Made by a program: the position numbers and the translations under genes. From positions 161,963,465 to 162,027,464 of the forward strand of contig CP136068.1 in NCBI GenBank assembly GCA_032622095.1: 64,000 nucleotides of DNA, read 5' to 3'. This DNA comes from Siphonodentalium dalli. Its lineage: Eukaryota; Mollusca; Scaphopoda; Gadilida; Siphonodentaliidae. This document shows positions 39,601 to 48,505 of this stretch, piece after piece. The number at the start of each line of letters is the position of its first letter. Positions within the stretch are counted from its first letter, which is position 1. The notes beneath the pieces were generated by a model. The model did no database searches. It was not told the DNA's origin and was given only the letters and a program-made list of their open reading frames with translations.

Positions 39601-41777
39601 CCAATGATATCCACATTTGTATGGTTCTATTGAGACAGACCGAAGATATTTTAGGCTGTTGAAGCTTTATTTGGCCGGTTTTGGCCTGTTTATTGGGTAA
39701 ATGGTTAATTAGATATGACGTTTTAGCCCAGAACGGTCTGGTATCGAATTATGTGAATATCGCATCAATTTAAACCCAGTACTATCAGTTTACGACATCA
39801 CAAGTCCGAGTAATATAATTTTACGACATCACAAATGGCTTTATGGCATGATGAAAATCTACTTCGTTGCTAAATAACGTGTAGATGTCGAGTTTTGTGA
39901 CGTCCCTTGTATGAAAGAGTTGTCAGTTACTAAGAGGGCGATCTAGTCAATATTATAGATAGGATATTACTTGTTGGTTTGATATTATAGGCCTTTACGT
40001 ACTGTACACCGCTTATTAATTAGATATGACATTTTTGGCAGAACGGCCTGGTATCGAATTATGTGAATATCGCTTCAATTTACACCGAGTAATATCATTT
40101 AACGACGTCACCAATCCGAGTAATATCATTTTACGACATAACAATTCCGAGTAGGATGGTTTTACGCCATGCCGAAAATATACTTCTTTGCTAGATAAAG
40201 TGTATATATTGAATTATGTGACGTCACTCATATGAAAGAGTTGTACCTTACTAATATCCAATTAATACATATGATATTACGGGGTTAGTACAGCCCTTCG
40301 GTCTCATGTTGATATGAAATTACCTCGGACTGATATCGGGCTTAATATCAAACCAACCAACCAAGTGATATCCTCTAAATATCTTACCTGACATGAAATA
40401 GTTGTGCATCTGATCTCGATCGAGTTTCTTGGTGATGAATAGAACGTGAACTGCTTTACGGATGATCCTCTGTAACCGACCAAGTGTGTCCCACCATGCA
40501 TCCTGATCAGCCTCCATCAAACGCTGGCTCCTCTGAAACAAATACATTAATCCATCCATGAGGTTAATGACAGCAGCTGTGGTGGTGCAGCGTTAAAGAT
40601 CATGTGCCCGTATATTATCTTATATATGCGAGTCTCCCATAGGGAGCCTCACATATACCAGACAATTCACTGGGTTACAAGGTTGGTGACGTGAGTTGTA
40701 CTGGTGCAGCATTAAATATTCTGTGCCAGTGCATTCTTTTGTACAGATGCGAGTCTCCCATAGGGTGCCTCGCATATAGAAGAGAATGCACTAGCTTACA
40801 ATGTCCACGACGGGAGCTGCGCTGGTACAGCATTAAATATCGTGTGCCAGTGCATTCTATTATATATGCGAGTCTCGCATATAGAAAATATTGCACTGGC
40901 TTACAAGGGAGCCTGCGAGCCTCAAATATGGAACATCGCTTATATAAGAGAATGCACTGGCTAACAAGGTCCACGGGGGAGCTGCGCTGGTGCAGCATTA
41001 GTGAGCATGTGCCAGTACATTATATTATATATGCGGGTATCCCCATAGGGAGACTCGCAAATATAAGAGCATGCACCATATTTCAAAGGAGCTGTGCTGG
41101 TGCAACATTAAAGATCCTGTGCCAGTGCATTTATGTGCAACTCTCCCATAGGGACCCTCGTATATATCAGAGAATGCACTGGATTACAACGTCCATGATT
41201 GAGCTGTGCTGGTACAATATCAAATATTATGTGCCAGTTCATGTTTTAATAGATGCGAGTTTCCCATAGTGAGCCTCGAATATAGTAAATAATGCACTGG
41301 TTTACAAGGTCCATGACGGCAGCTGCGCTGGTACAGCATTAAACATTATGTGTTTGTGCATTCTCTCATATATGACAGTCTCACAAAGAGAATGCACTGG
41401 CTTACAAGGTCAAGGTAAATAGTGTTAGGCCAATGCATATCATATATATGCGAGGATCCCTATATAGGGGAATCGCATTTATAAGAGAATGCATTGACAC
41501 AGGGTTTTCACAAAATTTCAGGAAGCTCAATTATTCATGGCACGATCTAGGATGAGCGGTGTTGTCACACATCACTCACTTCGTTATCTCCATTCATATA
41601 ATAATGTAAAACTAAGAGTTTGTAAATACTATGTTTTTAAATCCCTTGTGTATAGGTGATGGAAGTCATTTCAGTTGTGTGTGTGTCAGACGCAGTCATT
41701 GAGCTGAGATAAAACACACAAAAAGAGTTCATCTCAATATGATAACAGATAAAATATATCTTTGTATTATATGTTGG

Positions 41778-41829
<52 letters not shown>

Positions 41830-43955
41830 TATGCAGGAGACACAAACAAAACTATCTTCCTCTGGAACTAGAATTGGTATCTATCAATAACTTTCCACAA
41901 TAACACGTTATATCACATTTGTTACAACAGAACTGATACACTTTAATATTCAATTGCCTCCCAGTTGATGAGAAAACATTTTAGAATGGTGTTTTTCGAC
42001 TCTTTATAAGTAAAAATTAGAAATTTGTAAGGTGCGACATTTTAGTTTTGACGTTTTTCGCGGGTTCTTTAGTCCATGTCACTCAGGATTAGGAAGATAC
42101 GCCCTCAGACCATTCCTCTTCAAAACAATCCAATAAGAATGATCCTACCAGGAATGGTTTCGAAAATTACGACATTTTAGAATTAACGAAAATTTTTCGC
42201 GGAAAACCCGGATGCGGCATTTTAGAACACAAATTTCCACGAAATTCACAAAAAAAAAACGGAATTTATACTTGAAATTTTACAAGTTATGTGATGAACT
42301 TATGTAATCGAGCCTGTATATTCAGAAAATGCAATAAAAACAACACGTTTTGCGACAAAATGACATGTACGACATTTTAGAAGCTCACCGACCAAATTTG
42401 GTTTCACTGGCAATGTATTCAAAAACTGAATCTTCCATAAACAAAGCTACACGTTGCAGCTAATGGATTAATTGAAAAGCTAGTGAAAGTATTGATAATG
42501 CTGTACAATTCAAAGACCGACACTAATCGTCTTGAGTTTTCAAGTGAAAAGTTTCATTTTGTTTTTATTTTAGTTCTAGTTTAAAACAATATTTGTTATG
42601 ATAACAAAACATGTCACCTATTTCTGAGGTAAGAATTATACCCCTTTAAAATCCAACGGTATAGCTACAAGTCTGATAGGATGTTTAGTTTACTGTCAGT
42701 CGCATCCCATGCATAAATAGTGACTGATATTTCTGCGAGGGTGAACCGGAGAAGAAATTATATCTATTTTAATATCAGCTGCATCCCTGTTATAAGGAAC
42801 TGATATTTATGCGTGGGCGAACAAGTGAAGAACCACAGCGCCACGTTAACAAACAAGTTGACCATTGCCATGGTGATCAAATGTTTGGTCCTAGCTTATT
42901 CTTGGAATAGATCAGCTAATGGGGATGTTTAGATTGTGCAATTTGTGTGGTTCTATATATTCAGTGAGGCAGATCCTACATATTTAGTGAAGCAGATCCT
43001 ACATATTTATTGAAGCAGATCCTACATATTTAGTGAAGCAGATCCTACATATTTAGTGAACCAGATCCTACATTATTTAGTGAGGCAGATCCTACATACT
43101 TAGAGAACAAGATCCTACATATTAACCGGATCATACATACTTAGTGAACCAGATCAGTCGGATCATGTTAACATGGATACATTATTGGGGCTGACTGTTT
43201 GTGATTATATTGGTCCAACTTTGCTACTGAGACAGTTCCCGGTTACATAGATACATCAGGGGGCTAGTTGTTTTTGGACTATGTTTGGCCCTACCTTGTT
43301 ATTGAAGTTGGTGTATATGGTACTGATAGGTTGTAGCACGTGCTCCGGTGGTACGCAGTTCTCATCCTGTTTGTACCAAAGTTGTAGCAGCTCAGCCTCA
43401 TCAGGGGTCGATTTAGCGACATCTACTAACTTCTGGAATTCATCAGATATGATGAAGGTCGGAATGGGCCGATATCCGTATTTCTGTCCCAGGAACACCT
43501 ACATGCAGATAATTAAAGATAGAGATGATTAAGACCAGGATGAGTGTGAATATTATAATTCCAACTACAACAACCTGAAATACAACTAGCCTGATAGATA
43601 CAAAACAACCTAATTCTGAGAAAGGTTTCAAAACGAATCTTATATCGAAACTGTTCATTCGCTGTCGTATTGTTAAGAGCGCAATTTAGCTGCGAACGGT
43701 GATGCATGCGCCATCAAATAGTTTTCATTAAAAACAAAACAGGGAAATACTTAATTTGGCAATAAATATATACAAAGTATAATGGTTGAATTTGGGATAT
43801 GTCTGGCCTGATAATATTCTACCACTCGCAAAACTCACAATGAAATTCGGTCCCAGAGAAAGTCGTTGACAGTTCTGGATTTCTTGCATGCAGAGTTGTG
43901 TTGTCATGTGATCGTCTGTCGCTTCATCGCGAACTCCCCATCTCATATCCACAAC
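26841..43955 (-). CDS. NWD1/NWD2-like NACHT and WD-repeat protein, seven exons, 5' end missing
   Basis: Minus-strand exons 43955-43839, 43498-43295, 40532-40388, 36716-36160, 35398-33792, 30796-29388 and 27613-26841 join through GT-AG sites with consistent phase into 1,603 codons and a stop. The order is typical of the NWD family. A DUF4062/TIR-like region opens it (VVDMRWGVRDEATDDH, FLGQKYGYRPIP). A NACHT ATPase follows, with P-loop GESGCGKTSLL and acidic Walker B LFLDSLDQLS, then a helical/winged-helix region and WD40 repeats. The last four residues are CVLS. Relatives are STAND-type NTPases that oligomerise on nucleotide binding; NLR-like sensing or scaffolding is expected from family knowledge, and the role here is inference. 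The family's usual first 50 or so residues (a RIFTSSTF-type block) are not in the exons found, so a 5' exon lies further upstream. Confidence 0.93.
27551..28690. repeat. 150-bp tandem array that includes the terminal-exon splice acceptor, about 8 copies
   Basis: The landmark atgtcacc recurs at 27,571 (inside the exon), then 27,721, 27,871, 28,021, 28,171, 28,321, 28,471 and, degraded, near 28,624, exactly 150 bp apart. Each unit holds the polypyrimidine tract, the AG and about 60 bases of exon start, then intron. The unit nearest the exon overlaps real coding sequence. AG is kept at 27,764, 27,914, 28,064, 28,214 and 28,364 and appears lost near 28,514. Confidence 0.95.
28691..29387. other. 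Intron remainder, no recognised feature
   Basis: Intron between the sixth and terminal visible exons, outside the 150-bp array. A plus-strand frame at 28,932-29,114 has no recognisable features. Confidence 0.6.
29388..30796 (-). CDS. NWD-like gene, sixth visible exon (WD40 repeats)
   Basis: 1,409 nt, phase 2 in and phase 1 out. It starts FIIWDLTTGDVFRSV and carries a series of WD40 blades recognisable by endings such as YKLWDLK, IYVWDIKQ, IKVWNFD, VSLWNREKG and VVLWNIS. The acceptor is ttctag and the donor g|gtatga. The acceptor and about 15 exon bases recur several times in the upstream intron with a spacing of about 62-74 bp. Plus-strand frames at 29,615-30,506 are shadows. Confidence 0.94.
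30787..31215. repeat. Degenerate 62-74-bp tandem repeat that includes the WD40-exon splice acceptor
   Basis: The exon-edge sequence atcccatattatgaacctag (plus-strand sense) recurs in decayed form near 30,850, 30,915, 30,983, 31,053, 31,123 and 31,195, each followed by AT-rich tataaataatttatt-type intron sequence. The first copy spans the real acceptor at 30,797-30,798. Divergence is clearly greater than in the 150-bp array. Confidence 0.85.
31484..31920. repeat. (ATC)n-type imperfect microsatellite
   Basis: Runs of atc/atcatc with interruptions lie inside the large intron before the WD40 exon. They cause the methionine-rich minus-strand frame at 31,492-31,704, which is not a gene. Confidence 0.9.
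32070..32255. repeat. 24-bp minisatellite, about 7.5 copies
   Basis: Units of atcaccatgagcaccataat plus aatt repeat almost perfectly. Period 24 keeps frames open on both strands; no gene is called. It lies in the intron before the WD40 exon. Confidence 0.93.
32475..32808. mobile_element. TTAA-bounded MITE, 334 bp, intronic
   Basis: The ends ttaactcttttagtgccagg and cctggcactgaaagagttaa are inverted with one mismatch and carry TTAA at both extremes. This is a piggyBac-type target by inference. The interior is A/T homopolymer-rich. Confidence 0.75.
32905..33724. repeat. 26-bp minisatellite, about 30 copies, preceded by (TCTG)n
   Basis: After a gtctgtctg run at 32,912-32,939, units of aactgattcaggtacgcatc plus taaatt repeat to 33,724 with point changes (gattcatg, gactcagg). 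The array ends only 67 bp from the donor end of the NACHT exon but does not include exon sequence. Confidence 0.95.
33792..35398 (-). CDS. NWD-like gene, fifth visible exon (NACHT core and helical region)
   Basis: 1,607 nt, phase 0 to phase 2. It opens VKTWLDTQRPNMVIRFLGTT, a conserved strand after the P-loop. It carries the Walker B MVLFLDSLDQLSPTDG about 75 residues in, then a sensor and winged-helix segment with LLWTRIRNDLPGYLSEREAD and INWYHRQFIEAARERY, which are family signatures. The last stretch begins the first WD-like repeat (ETTADGRYLVSVS). Frames on the other strand or phase at 34,159-34,892 are shadows. The donor is ag|gttagt. Confidence 0.94.
35753..35810. repeat. Displaced copy of the NACHT-exon 5' edge
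   Basis: tccagccacgtctacacttg plus agaaaac matches tccagccatgtcttcacctg plus aagaaaat at 35,380-35,408, which spans the acceptor at 35,399-35,400. The match continues weakly into the intron (tcgaatttg against tcgagttatttg). The offset is about 371 bp and the acceptor AG in the copy is retained in altered form. Confidence 0.7.
36160..36716 (-). CDS. NWD-like gene, fourth visible exon (linker and NACHT P-loop)
   Basis: 557 nt, entering in phase 1 and leaving in phase 0. It encodes VTEREVVNGLLN, a helical linker, and ends with SPLVLYGESGCGKTSLLAKG. GESGCGKTS is the Walker A motif of the NACHT ATPase. The donor is cag|gtaggt. About 75 bases of its 5' edge recur, diverged, about 161 bp upstream in the intron. 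Confidence 0.93.
36801..36900. repeat. Displaced copy of the P-loop-exon 5' edge
   Basis: tatgcgaagaagcgttcctc at 36,811 and the following aacattcgggcgttcagta match tatgcgaagcagtgttcttc at 36,650 in the exon. The copy of the acceptor region (ctctaaaatga) aligns with ctgaaatga at the real site. The offset is about 161 bp, consistent with a two-unit tandem duplication of exon edge plus intron. Confidence 0.8.
36935..37690 (-). mobile_element. 5'-truncated LINE, 3' end of ORF2 and 3' UTR
   Basis: On the minus strand, 37,674-37,438 encodes HKVQAAVFMHDWYYMRLIES and then TRQKHPLF, the C-terminal region of non-LTR reverse-transcriptase polyproteins (CR1/jockey-like arrangement). A one-base shift near 37,455 moves the frame to WNNLDNEFTSYQSRHTFKRR, ending in a CNNQRCPDC motif and a stop at 37,308. 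The 3' UTR ends in a (tatcc)n tail at about 36,940-36,962. Only about 750 bp remains. It sits about 220 bp upstream of the P-loop exon, opposite no gene and in the same orientation as the host gene. Confidence 0.72.
38125..38935. repeat. 20-bp minisatellite, about 40 copies
   Basis: Units of atcatcgcgacacaccatgg with frequent c/t and a/g substitutions, no indels. Since 60 is a multiple of 20 and 3, several plus frames stay open and give histidine- and threonine-rich frames (38,177-38,972). These are artefacts. It lies in the intron before the P-loop exon. Confidence 0.95.
39327..39708. mobile_element. TTAA-bounded element, outer family B, with nested double-hairpin cassette
   Basis: The left end ttaaccctttacccaacaga is matched in inverse by attgggtaaatggttaa at the right. 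The cassette occupies 39,351-39,561, with its right hairpin shortened. A better-preserved copy lies at 56,655-57,054. Intronic in the NWD-like gene. Confidence 0.8.
39715..40373. mobile_element. Two family D palindromic repeats in tandem, intronic
   Basis: Both copies share gaacggcctggtatcgaatt, acgacatcac and gtgacgtc blocks. The second ends ccaaccaaccaagtgatatc at 40,373, the inverse of the family D end at 7,804. That end lies 14 bases from the donor GT at 40,386-40,387. Confidence 0.7.
40388..40532 (-). CDS. NWD-like gene, third visible exon
   Basis: Encodes RSQRLMEADQDAWWDTLGRL through QMHNYFMS, 48 codons plus one base, leaving phase 1. The acceptor is tttcag and the donor gtaaga. It links the DUF4062-like region to the NACHT-proximal region. 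The following intron reaches a family D repeat only 14 bases after the donor. Confidence 0.88.
40570..41405. repeat. About 120-bp satellite of hairpin units, about 7 copies
   Basis: Each unit has a constant part (gctggtgcagcattaaa...tgtgccagtgcatt) and a hairpin of the type atatgcgagtctcccatagg / cctcgcatata. Landmarks fall near 40,585, 40,704, 40,826, 40,990, 41,099, 41,211 and 41,330. The hairpin is a relative of the double-hairpin cassette core found elsewhere in the window, so this looks like a satellite born from that cassette. It begins 38 bp upstream of the exon ending at 40,532. Confidence 0.85.
41425..41505. repeat. Single hairpin of the cassette family
   Basis: ggccaatgcatatcatatat through gagaatgcattgacacaggg folds on itself like the right half of the cassette. 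The left half is absent. Confidence 0.75.
41779..41826. repeat. (TA)n microsatellite
   Basis: About 24 uninterrupted TA dinucleotides within the intron. Confidence 0.97.
42030..42400. repeat. Dispersed repeat, copy 2 of a pair with 23,540-23,745
   Basis: Contains acattttagaagctcaccga, gaacttatgtaatcgagc and repeated 'gacattttag' words. It matches the order of blocks at 23,540-23,745. The family type is unknown; it is intronic. Confidence 0.6.
42955..43150. repeat. 23-bp minisatellite, about 8 copies
   Basis: Units of agtgaagcagatcctacata plus ttt, with later copies degraded (agagaacaagatcctac, ttaaccggatcatac). It ends about 145 bp from the donor end of the second visible exon. Confidence 0.88.
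43295..43498 (-). CDS. NWD-like gene, second visible exon
   Basis: Encodes 68 residues beginning VFLGQKYGYRPIP, phase 0 to phase 0. The acceptor is tgtag and the donor gtaggg. The GxKYGYRPIP block continues the DUF4062-like region, followed by an acidic helical stretch ending IYTNFNNK. This acceptor is not duplicated in its intron. Confidence 0.92.
43839..43955 (-). CDS. NWD-like gene, first visible exon (DUF4062/TIR-like region)
   Basis: Encodes 39 residues, VVDMRWGVRDEATDDH to RLSLGPNFI, in phase 0 at both ends. The acceptor is tttcag before gttgtggat and the donor is gtgagt. The DMRWGVRDEA block is the most conserved N-terminal signature of NWD1/TEP1-type proteins. Family members normally have about 50 more residues before it, so this is not the true start even though an ATG follows the acceptor closely. 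The acceptor and first bases recur upstream in an 86-bp tandem array. Confidence 0.9.
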
Positions 43956-44455
43956 CTGAAACAGTCACGTGACAATTATATTATATGTGTCATATGAGTA
44001 CATCTCGCTTAGTCACGAACTCCCAATCTCGAATCCAAAACATGGAACAGTCACGTGACAATTATATTATATGTGCCATATGAGTACCTGTCGCTTCATC
44101 ACGAACTCCTGATCTCGTATCCACAACCTGAAACAGTCACGTGACAATTATATTATATGTGTCATATGAGTACCTGTCGCTTAGTCACGAACTCCCCATC
44201 TCGTATCCAAAACATGAAACAGTCACGTGACAAACATATGAGATGTGTCCTGTGATCATCTGACGCTTAGACACGAACTCCCCATATAATATGCAAAACC
44301 TGAAACAGTCACGTGTCAGTTATATAAGATGTATCACGTGATTACCTGTCGCTTAGACACACACTCCGCATCTAATATCATATTCACAATCTTAAACAGT
44401 CACGTGACAATAATAGTATATGTGTCATGTGATCACCTGCACTATTACCACTAAC
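43956..44455. repeat. 86-bp tandem array that includes the splice acceptor of the first visible exon, about 6 copies
   Basis: gaactccc lies at 43,931 in the exon and recurs at 44,017, 44,103, 44,189, 44,275 and (changed) 44,361, exactly 86 bp apart. Each unit contains about 45 bases of exon start, the acceptor region and gtcacgtgacaattatatta. The acceptor AG is intact in some copies (near 44,129 and 44,301) and lost in others (catggaac near 44,043). Confidence 0.94.
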
Positions 44456-45241
44456 CGTTGTATAATCACAAAGAAATAGTGTAGCGGTTGTCAATTTTCG
44501 GTCCGAAATACAAGGTATTAAAATATAAATAAAAAAGGTATGGATGGCTTCGGAATGACTCGCGGAACATATATGAGCATTTATAGGTTATATCATCGCG
44601 TTCCAGTGCACGTTCGCGACACATTATTGTTCGAAAATATTGATTTTATAACTAGGTCAAAGGCCACTCAGCGGACAGGTAGATTGACGACCCGATTTCT
44701 TCGGTAGATTTCGTTAGTTTGCGATAGGATATCTCGACTTCAATTCGTTCAATTTCGCCGAGCTCTAAGTCAAAATGAAAGGGAATTTTATTGCCAATAA
44801 GACACACCTGATATTTTGGCTGCGATTATCGATTTTAGAATTTAGTAGGATTTTGGTAGCTGGTGCGGTTTATCCACAATCAATCATTGGAACCGTTACA
44901 CTGGTATAGTCTATATTAGTATTTTAGTAATTTTCCACAGGGGCCTGTGGTTAAATGTGTGTCCATTACCTGATTAAATGGTTGAGCAACCTGTTACTCA
45001 CAGACAAATGTCGGCGCGATATAAGAGCTTTCGAAAACCATTGTCGCGTTTTGTTGTAAGTTTAAGATATTATACGCATCTTGTCTTTGCCATTGTGGCA
45101 TATCATGCACTTTGAATTGACAGCTTTATTAAACCGCTCTTCGAGCCAAAATGAACGTCAATATTTCATCATCATCATCATCATCTGGGACTATAGATTC
45201 TATTTTTTGGTCAATCGTCTGAGATCTCCCGAAATTAAAGA
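44456..45241. other. Stretch searched for the missing first exon, nothing recognised
   Basis: Contains an (ATC)n run at about 45,167-45,186 and no minus-strand segment resembling the family's RIFTSSTF-type N-terminal block. Confidence 0.4.
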
Positions 45242-45646
45242 CCCTGTGCCAATGCATTCTCTTATATACTAGTCGATCATAGATCGCCTCGAATATATAA
45301 AAGAATGATTAGGCCTAACATTTTTTGTATAATTATTTTTATCATTGTTTATTACATTCTTTAACAATTTTATTATTTTTTATCATTTTAACAATTTGTT
45401 ATCATTCTTATAATTTTTTTCTTGCATTTTTATCAATTTTTACAACTTTTTCTTACATTCTTTGACAATTTTTTATCATTATTTCTTACATTCTTTGACA
45501 ATGTTTTTTCATTTTTTTTTCATTTTCTTACTTTCTTTAACAATTATAAAAAATAATATAAAATTTGTTAGGCCAATGCATTCTCTTATATATGCGAGGC
45601 GACCTATGGTCGACTCGCATATATAAGAAAATGCATTGGCACAGGG
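45242..45646. repeat. Double-hairpin cassette, copy with degraded left hairpin
   Basis: The left hairpin (45,242-45,320) is eroded to catagatcgcctcgaatata. The right hairpin (45,570-45,646) is intact. The spacer is made of repeating 'tttttatcattttttcttacattctttgacaa'-like sequence. The outer flanks differ from families A and B. Confidence 0.82.
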
Positions 45647-46339
45647 TTTTTCGCAAAATTTCGAGAAGCTCCAGTCATGGAAAGGTTATTTTGTCTCTCG
45701 GTGTAAATTTTAGCGTAATATATTAATAACGTTTCCATGACAGTAATGAACGTGACAAGAAGCAGTTGTACACATCCAAGAGAGATCATCTATTCACGTC
45801 ACGCTGTATATGACACCGATGCATTATGCGCCCACTCCTGCCTGCCCTATTATTCACTTATTCACCTTCAGCGTCTGACAAAGTGCATAACATTGCTTAG
45901 TGTGGGTATAGTGTGTCTGAAGGTTTTTTCTTCCAAAATTGGAAATAATATATGCGTTTGATTGAGAATTTCATTATTTTCGCATTGTTATCATACACAG
46001 ACGACTGTGTCATTATTACGCAAATAAATTAAAATTTATATGGAATGGTATTCCATTGAGAGTGCATTTCAGAGTGTAGAATATCTATCCATGCGATTGT
46101 TCCAAAAAACAGGTGCCCCAAGTAAAACAGCCATGGTAGTGTAGGTGGAATGTGTGGTATGATGTGTATATGTATATGTTTGCTTCACAATAAATGCTGA
46201 CCAACGACGGCCAGGTGCGTTTAGTACATGTAGATTCTAACCAGTTTGGTAGCATAGCGCTATACCTTGTGTATAAAAAACGCCGACGCGCTTAGCATCC
46301 ATGCACAAATTAAAAATATATTAAAATAGTATCCATCAT

Positions 46340-46510
46340 TCAGACCACCACGAGTCAATAGAGTTCAACCCACTTATGCGTACTCAGCATCCAACAATGG
46401 ATTAGCATAGGATCGAATTGATGTCCATTACATGGTCTATCGACCTCATATTAGAGACGGTTATTAAGAAAATACGACTCTTGTCAAGTTCATGGCGGTC
46501 ATGCTCTCGT
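46340..46510. repeat. Dispersed repeat family E, copy 1
   Basis: Shares caccacgagtcaata, tactcagc, caatggatta and ctcatatta blocks with 47,148-47,285 and 49,520-49,690. Type unknown. Confidence 0.6.
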
Positions 46511-46514
46511 CTAA

Positions 46515-47002
46515 CCCACAGGCACTTGTAACATTTATATATTTTATATACACAAAGAGGTAGTAAGGCTTGCCATTCCCGCGGTCATGTTGAATTGGCA
46601 CTATTGATGTAGCCGTGTGGGGGGGGGGGGGGGGGTAATCTGCACCGATTTAATTCGAGTAAACGGCAAAATGTATGATTACTTACTTTGAGTAAACATA
46701 TTAATGTCCGATAATTGCTCCATATATTGCATATTTCATCAATACACGATAAATAGTTTTATTTGATCAGCGTTATGATTTTAAATAAGGGGCTAACCAT
46801 GGATCTTTCCGACATGCACAGTATATAAGCTGCCAGTCGGCAGATCTGGAATAATGACCACACACAGTCGGTTGCACTGTTGAACGGAATTGATTTCATG
46901 GAAGTGGATCAGGACATGGGAATATTCGAGGCCGTGTACGATTAAGGCCCTTACTACCTCTTTGTATATATAAAATATATAAATGTTACAAGTGGCTGTG
47001 GG
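46515..47002. mobile_element. Inverted-repeat element, about 490 bp with about 55-bp arms
   Basis: The left arm cccacaggcacttgtaacat through acaaagaggtagtaaggc is inverted at the right as cttactacctctttgtatat through gttacaagtggctgtggg. A long G run lies inside at 46,619-46,635. It lies between copies of repeat family E and has no coding sequence. Confidence 0.8.
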
Positions 47003-47147
47003 AGAGACCATGGTCCATTACCAGCCTATAGATCAACGCTATAACATTGAAAAGGTAACGCAGGAAATTTATTTCTCAGTCAATACATGTACCTCAATAA
47101 TATAATTTACTGCGCGCGAATGTCCCAGATCGAGACTGCATCGAAAG

Positions 47148-47285
47148 CACCACGAGTCAATATAGTTCAAGTCACTTATGCTTACTCAGCGTCCGACAAT
47201 GGATTAACATGGGATCGAATATCTACCTCATGTTAGAAACGGCTATTAAGAAAAGACGACTTGTCACGTTCATCACTGTCGTGCA
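47148..47285. repeat. Dispersed repeat family E, copy 2
   Basis: Matches the copy at 46,340-46,510 in order and orientation (accacgagtcaatatagttc, caatggattaacatgggatc), with internal deletion. Confidence 0.6.
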
Positions 47286-47334
47286 CTTTTAATTCGAAAC
47301 TGTATTAATATATTACGCTGTTAAATAAATTGAA

Positions 47335-47601
47335 TGATAAAAAATTATAAAATTGTGAAAGAATATAAGAAAACAATGATAAAAATTGTTATACAATGTA
47401 AGAAAAAATTATAAAAAATGATAAAATTGCTAAATATTGTAAGGAACAATGATAAAAAATTATAAAAACTGTTAAAGAATGTAAAAAAAATTAATAAAAA
47501 ATTATAGAAAAAAAATTGTTGGAGCCAATGCATTCTCTTATATATGCGAGGTGACCTTTGATCGACTCGCATATATAAGAGAACGCATTGGCACAGGGCT
47601 T
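47335..47601. repeat. Right half of the double-hairpin cassette
   Basis: The spacer (repeating ataaaaattgttaaagaatg-type words) is followed by the right hairpin gccaatgcattctcttatat to gcattggcacaggg. No left hairpin. Confidence 0.8.
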
Positions 47602-47974
47602 TAATGTTGCGCCATCGCAGCTACCGTCATGAAAGGGATAATATCACCACCATCTTCTGGGACTACGTGATTTTTGTTGCTCGTCGTTGCAGACACCATT
47701 CCATATTAGGGCATTGTCAGGTTTGTTGTATGCCATTCGGTAATGTACACGTTTGATAGTTATATCTTCGTTGCACCCGCTACATATGTAAGTCATATCA
47801 AACCAGCATGAGTCAACATAGACCAATTCCACTATGAGTTTGTTACACATTTTACTATATATATATATATCTTACTATCTTTCTCTCTCTAACCTTCACC
47901 TCTGTTTTACCCCCCCCCCCCACATTCTCCACGCTTCTCGACATCTACATGTACATATCATACAAGTTCAATGC
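47602..47974. other. Stretch with no recognised gene
   Basis: Low-complexity (TA)n and C runs at 47,860-47,921. Nothing else was recognised. Confidence 0.5.
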
Positions 47975-48505
47975 ATTAATCGGGATCTGAGCATGATCAC
48001 CACACACTTGATCACCACACACATGATCACCACACACTTGATCACCACACACTTGATCACCACACACTTCATCACCACACACTTCATCACCACACACGTC
48101 ATCACCACACACTTCATCACCACACACTTGATCACCACACACTTGATCACCGCACACTTCATCACCGCACACTTCATCACCGCACACTTGATCACCACAC
48201 ACATGATCACCACACACATGCTCACCACACACATGATCACCACACACATGATCATCACACACATGATCACCACACACTTCATCACCACCACTTCATCACC
48301 ACACACTACATCACCACACACTTCATCACCACACACTTCATCACCACACACTTCATCACCGCACACTTCATCACCGCACACTTGATCACCGCACACTTGA
48401 TCACCGCACACTTCATCACCACACACATGATCACCACACACATGATCACCACCACACATGATCACCACACACTTCATCACCACACACTTCATCACCACAC
48501 ACTTG
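47975..48505. repeat. 15-bp minisatellite, about 34 copies
   Basis: Units atcaccacacacttg / atcaccacacacttc / atcaccacacacatg. Period 15 keeps frames open on both strands, including the cysteine/valine/aspartate frame on minus. These are not genes. One phase slip at about 48,288 shifts the frame. Confidence 0.96.

Noticed and set aside
43728-43952. Taking MDMRWGV... as the protein start
   Set aside because: The first codon there is GTG, an acceptor precedes gttgtggat directly, and the family has more residues upstream.
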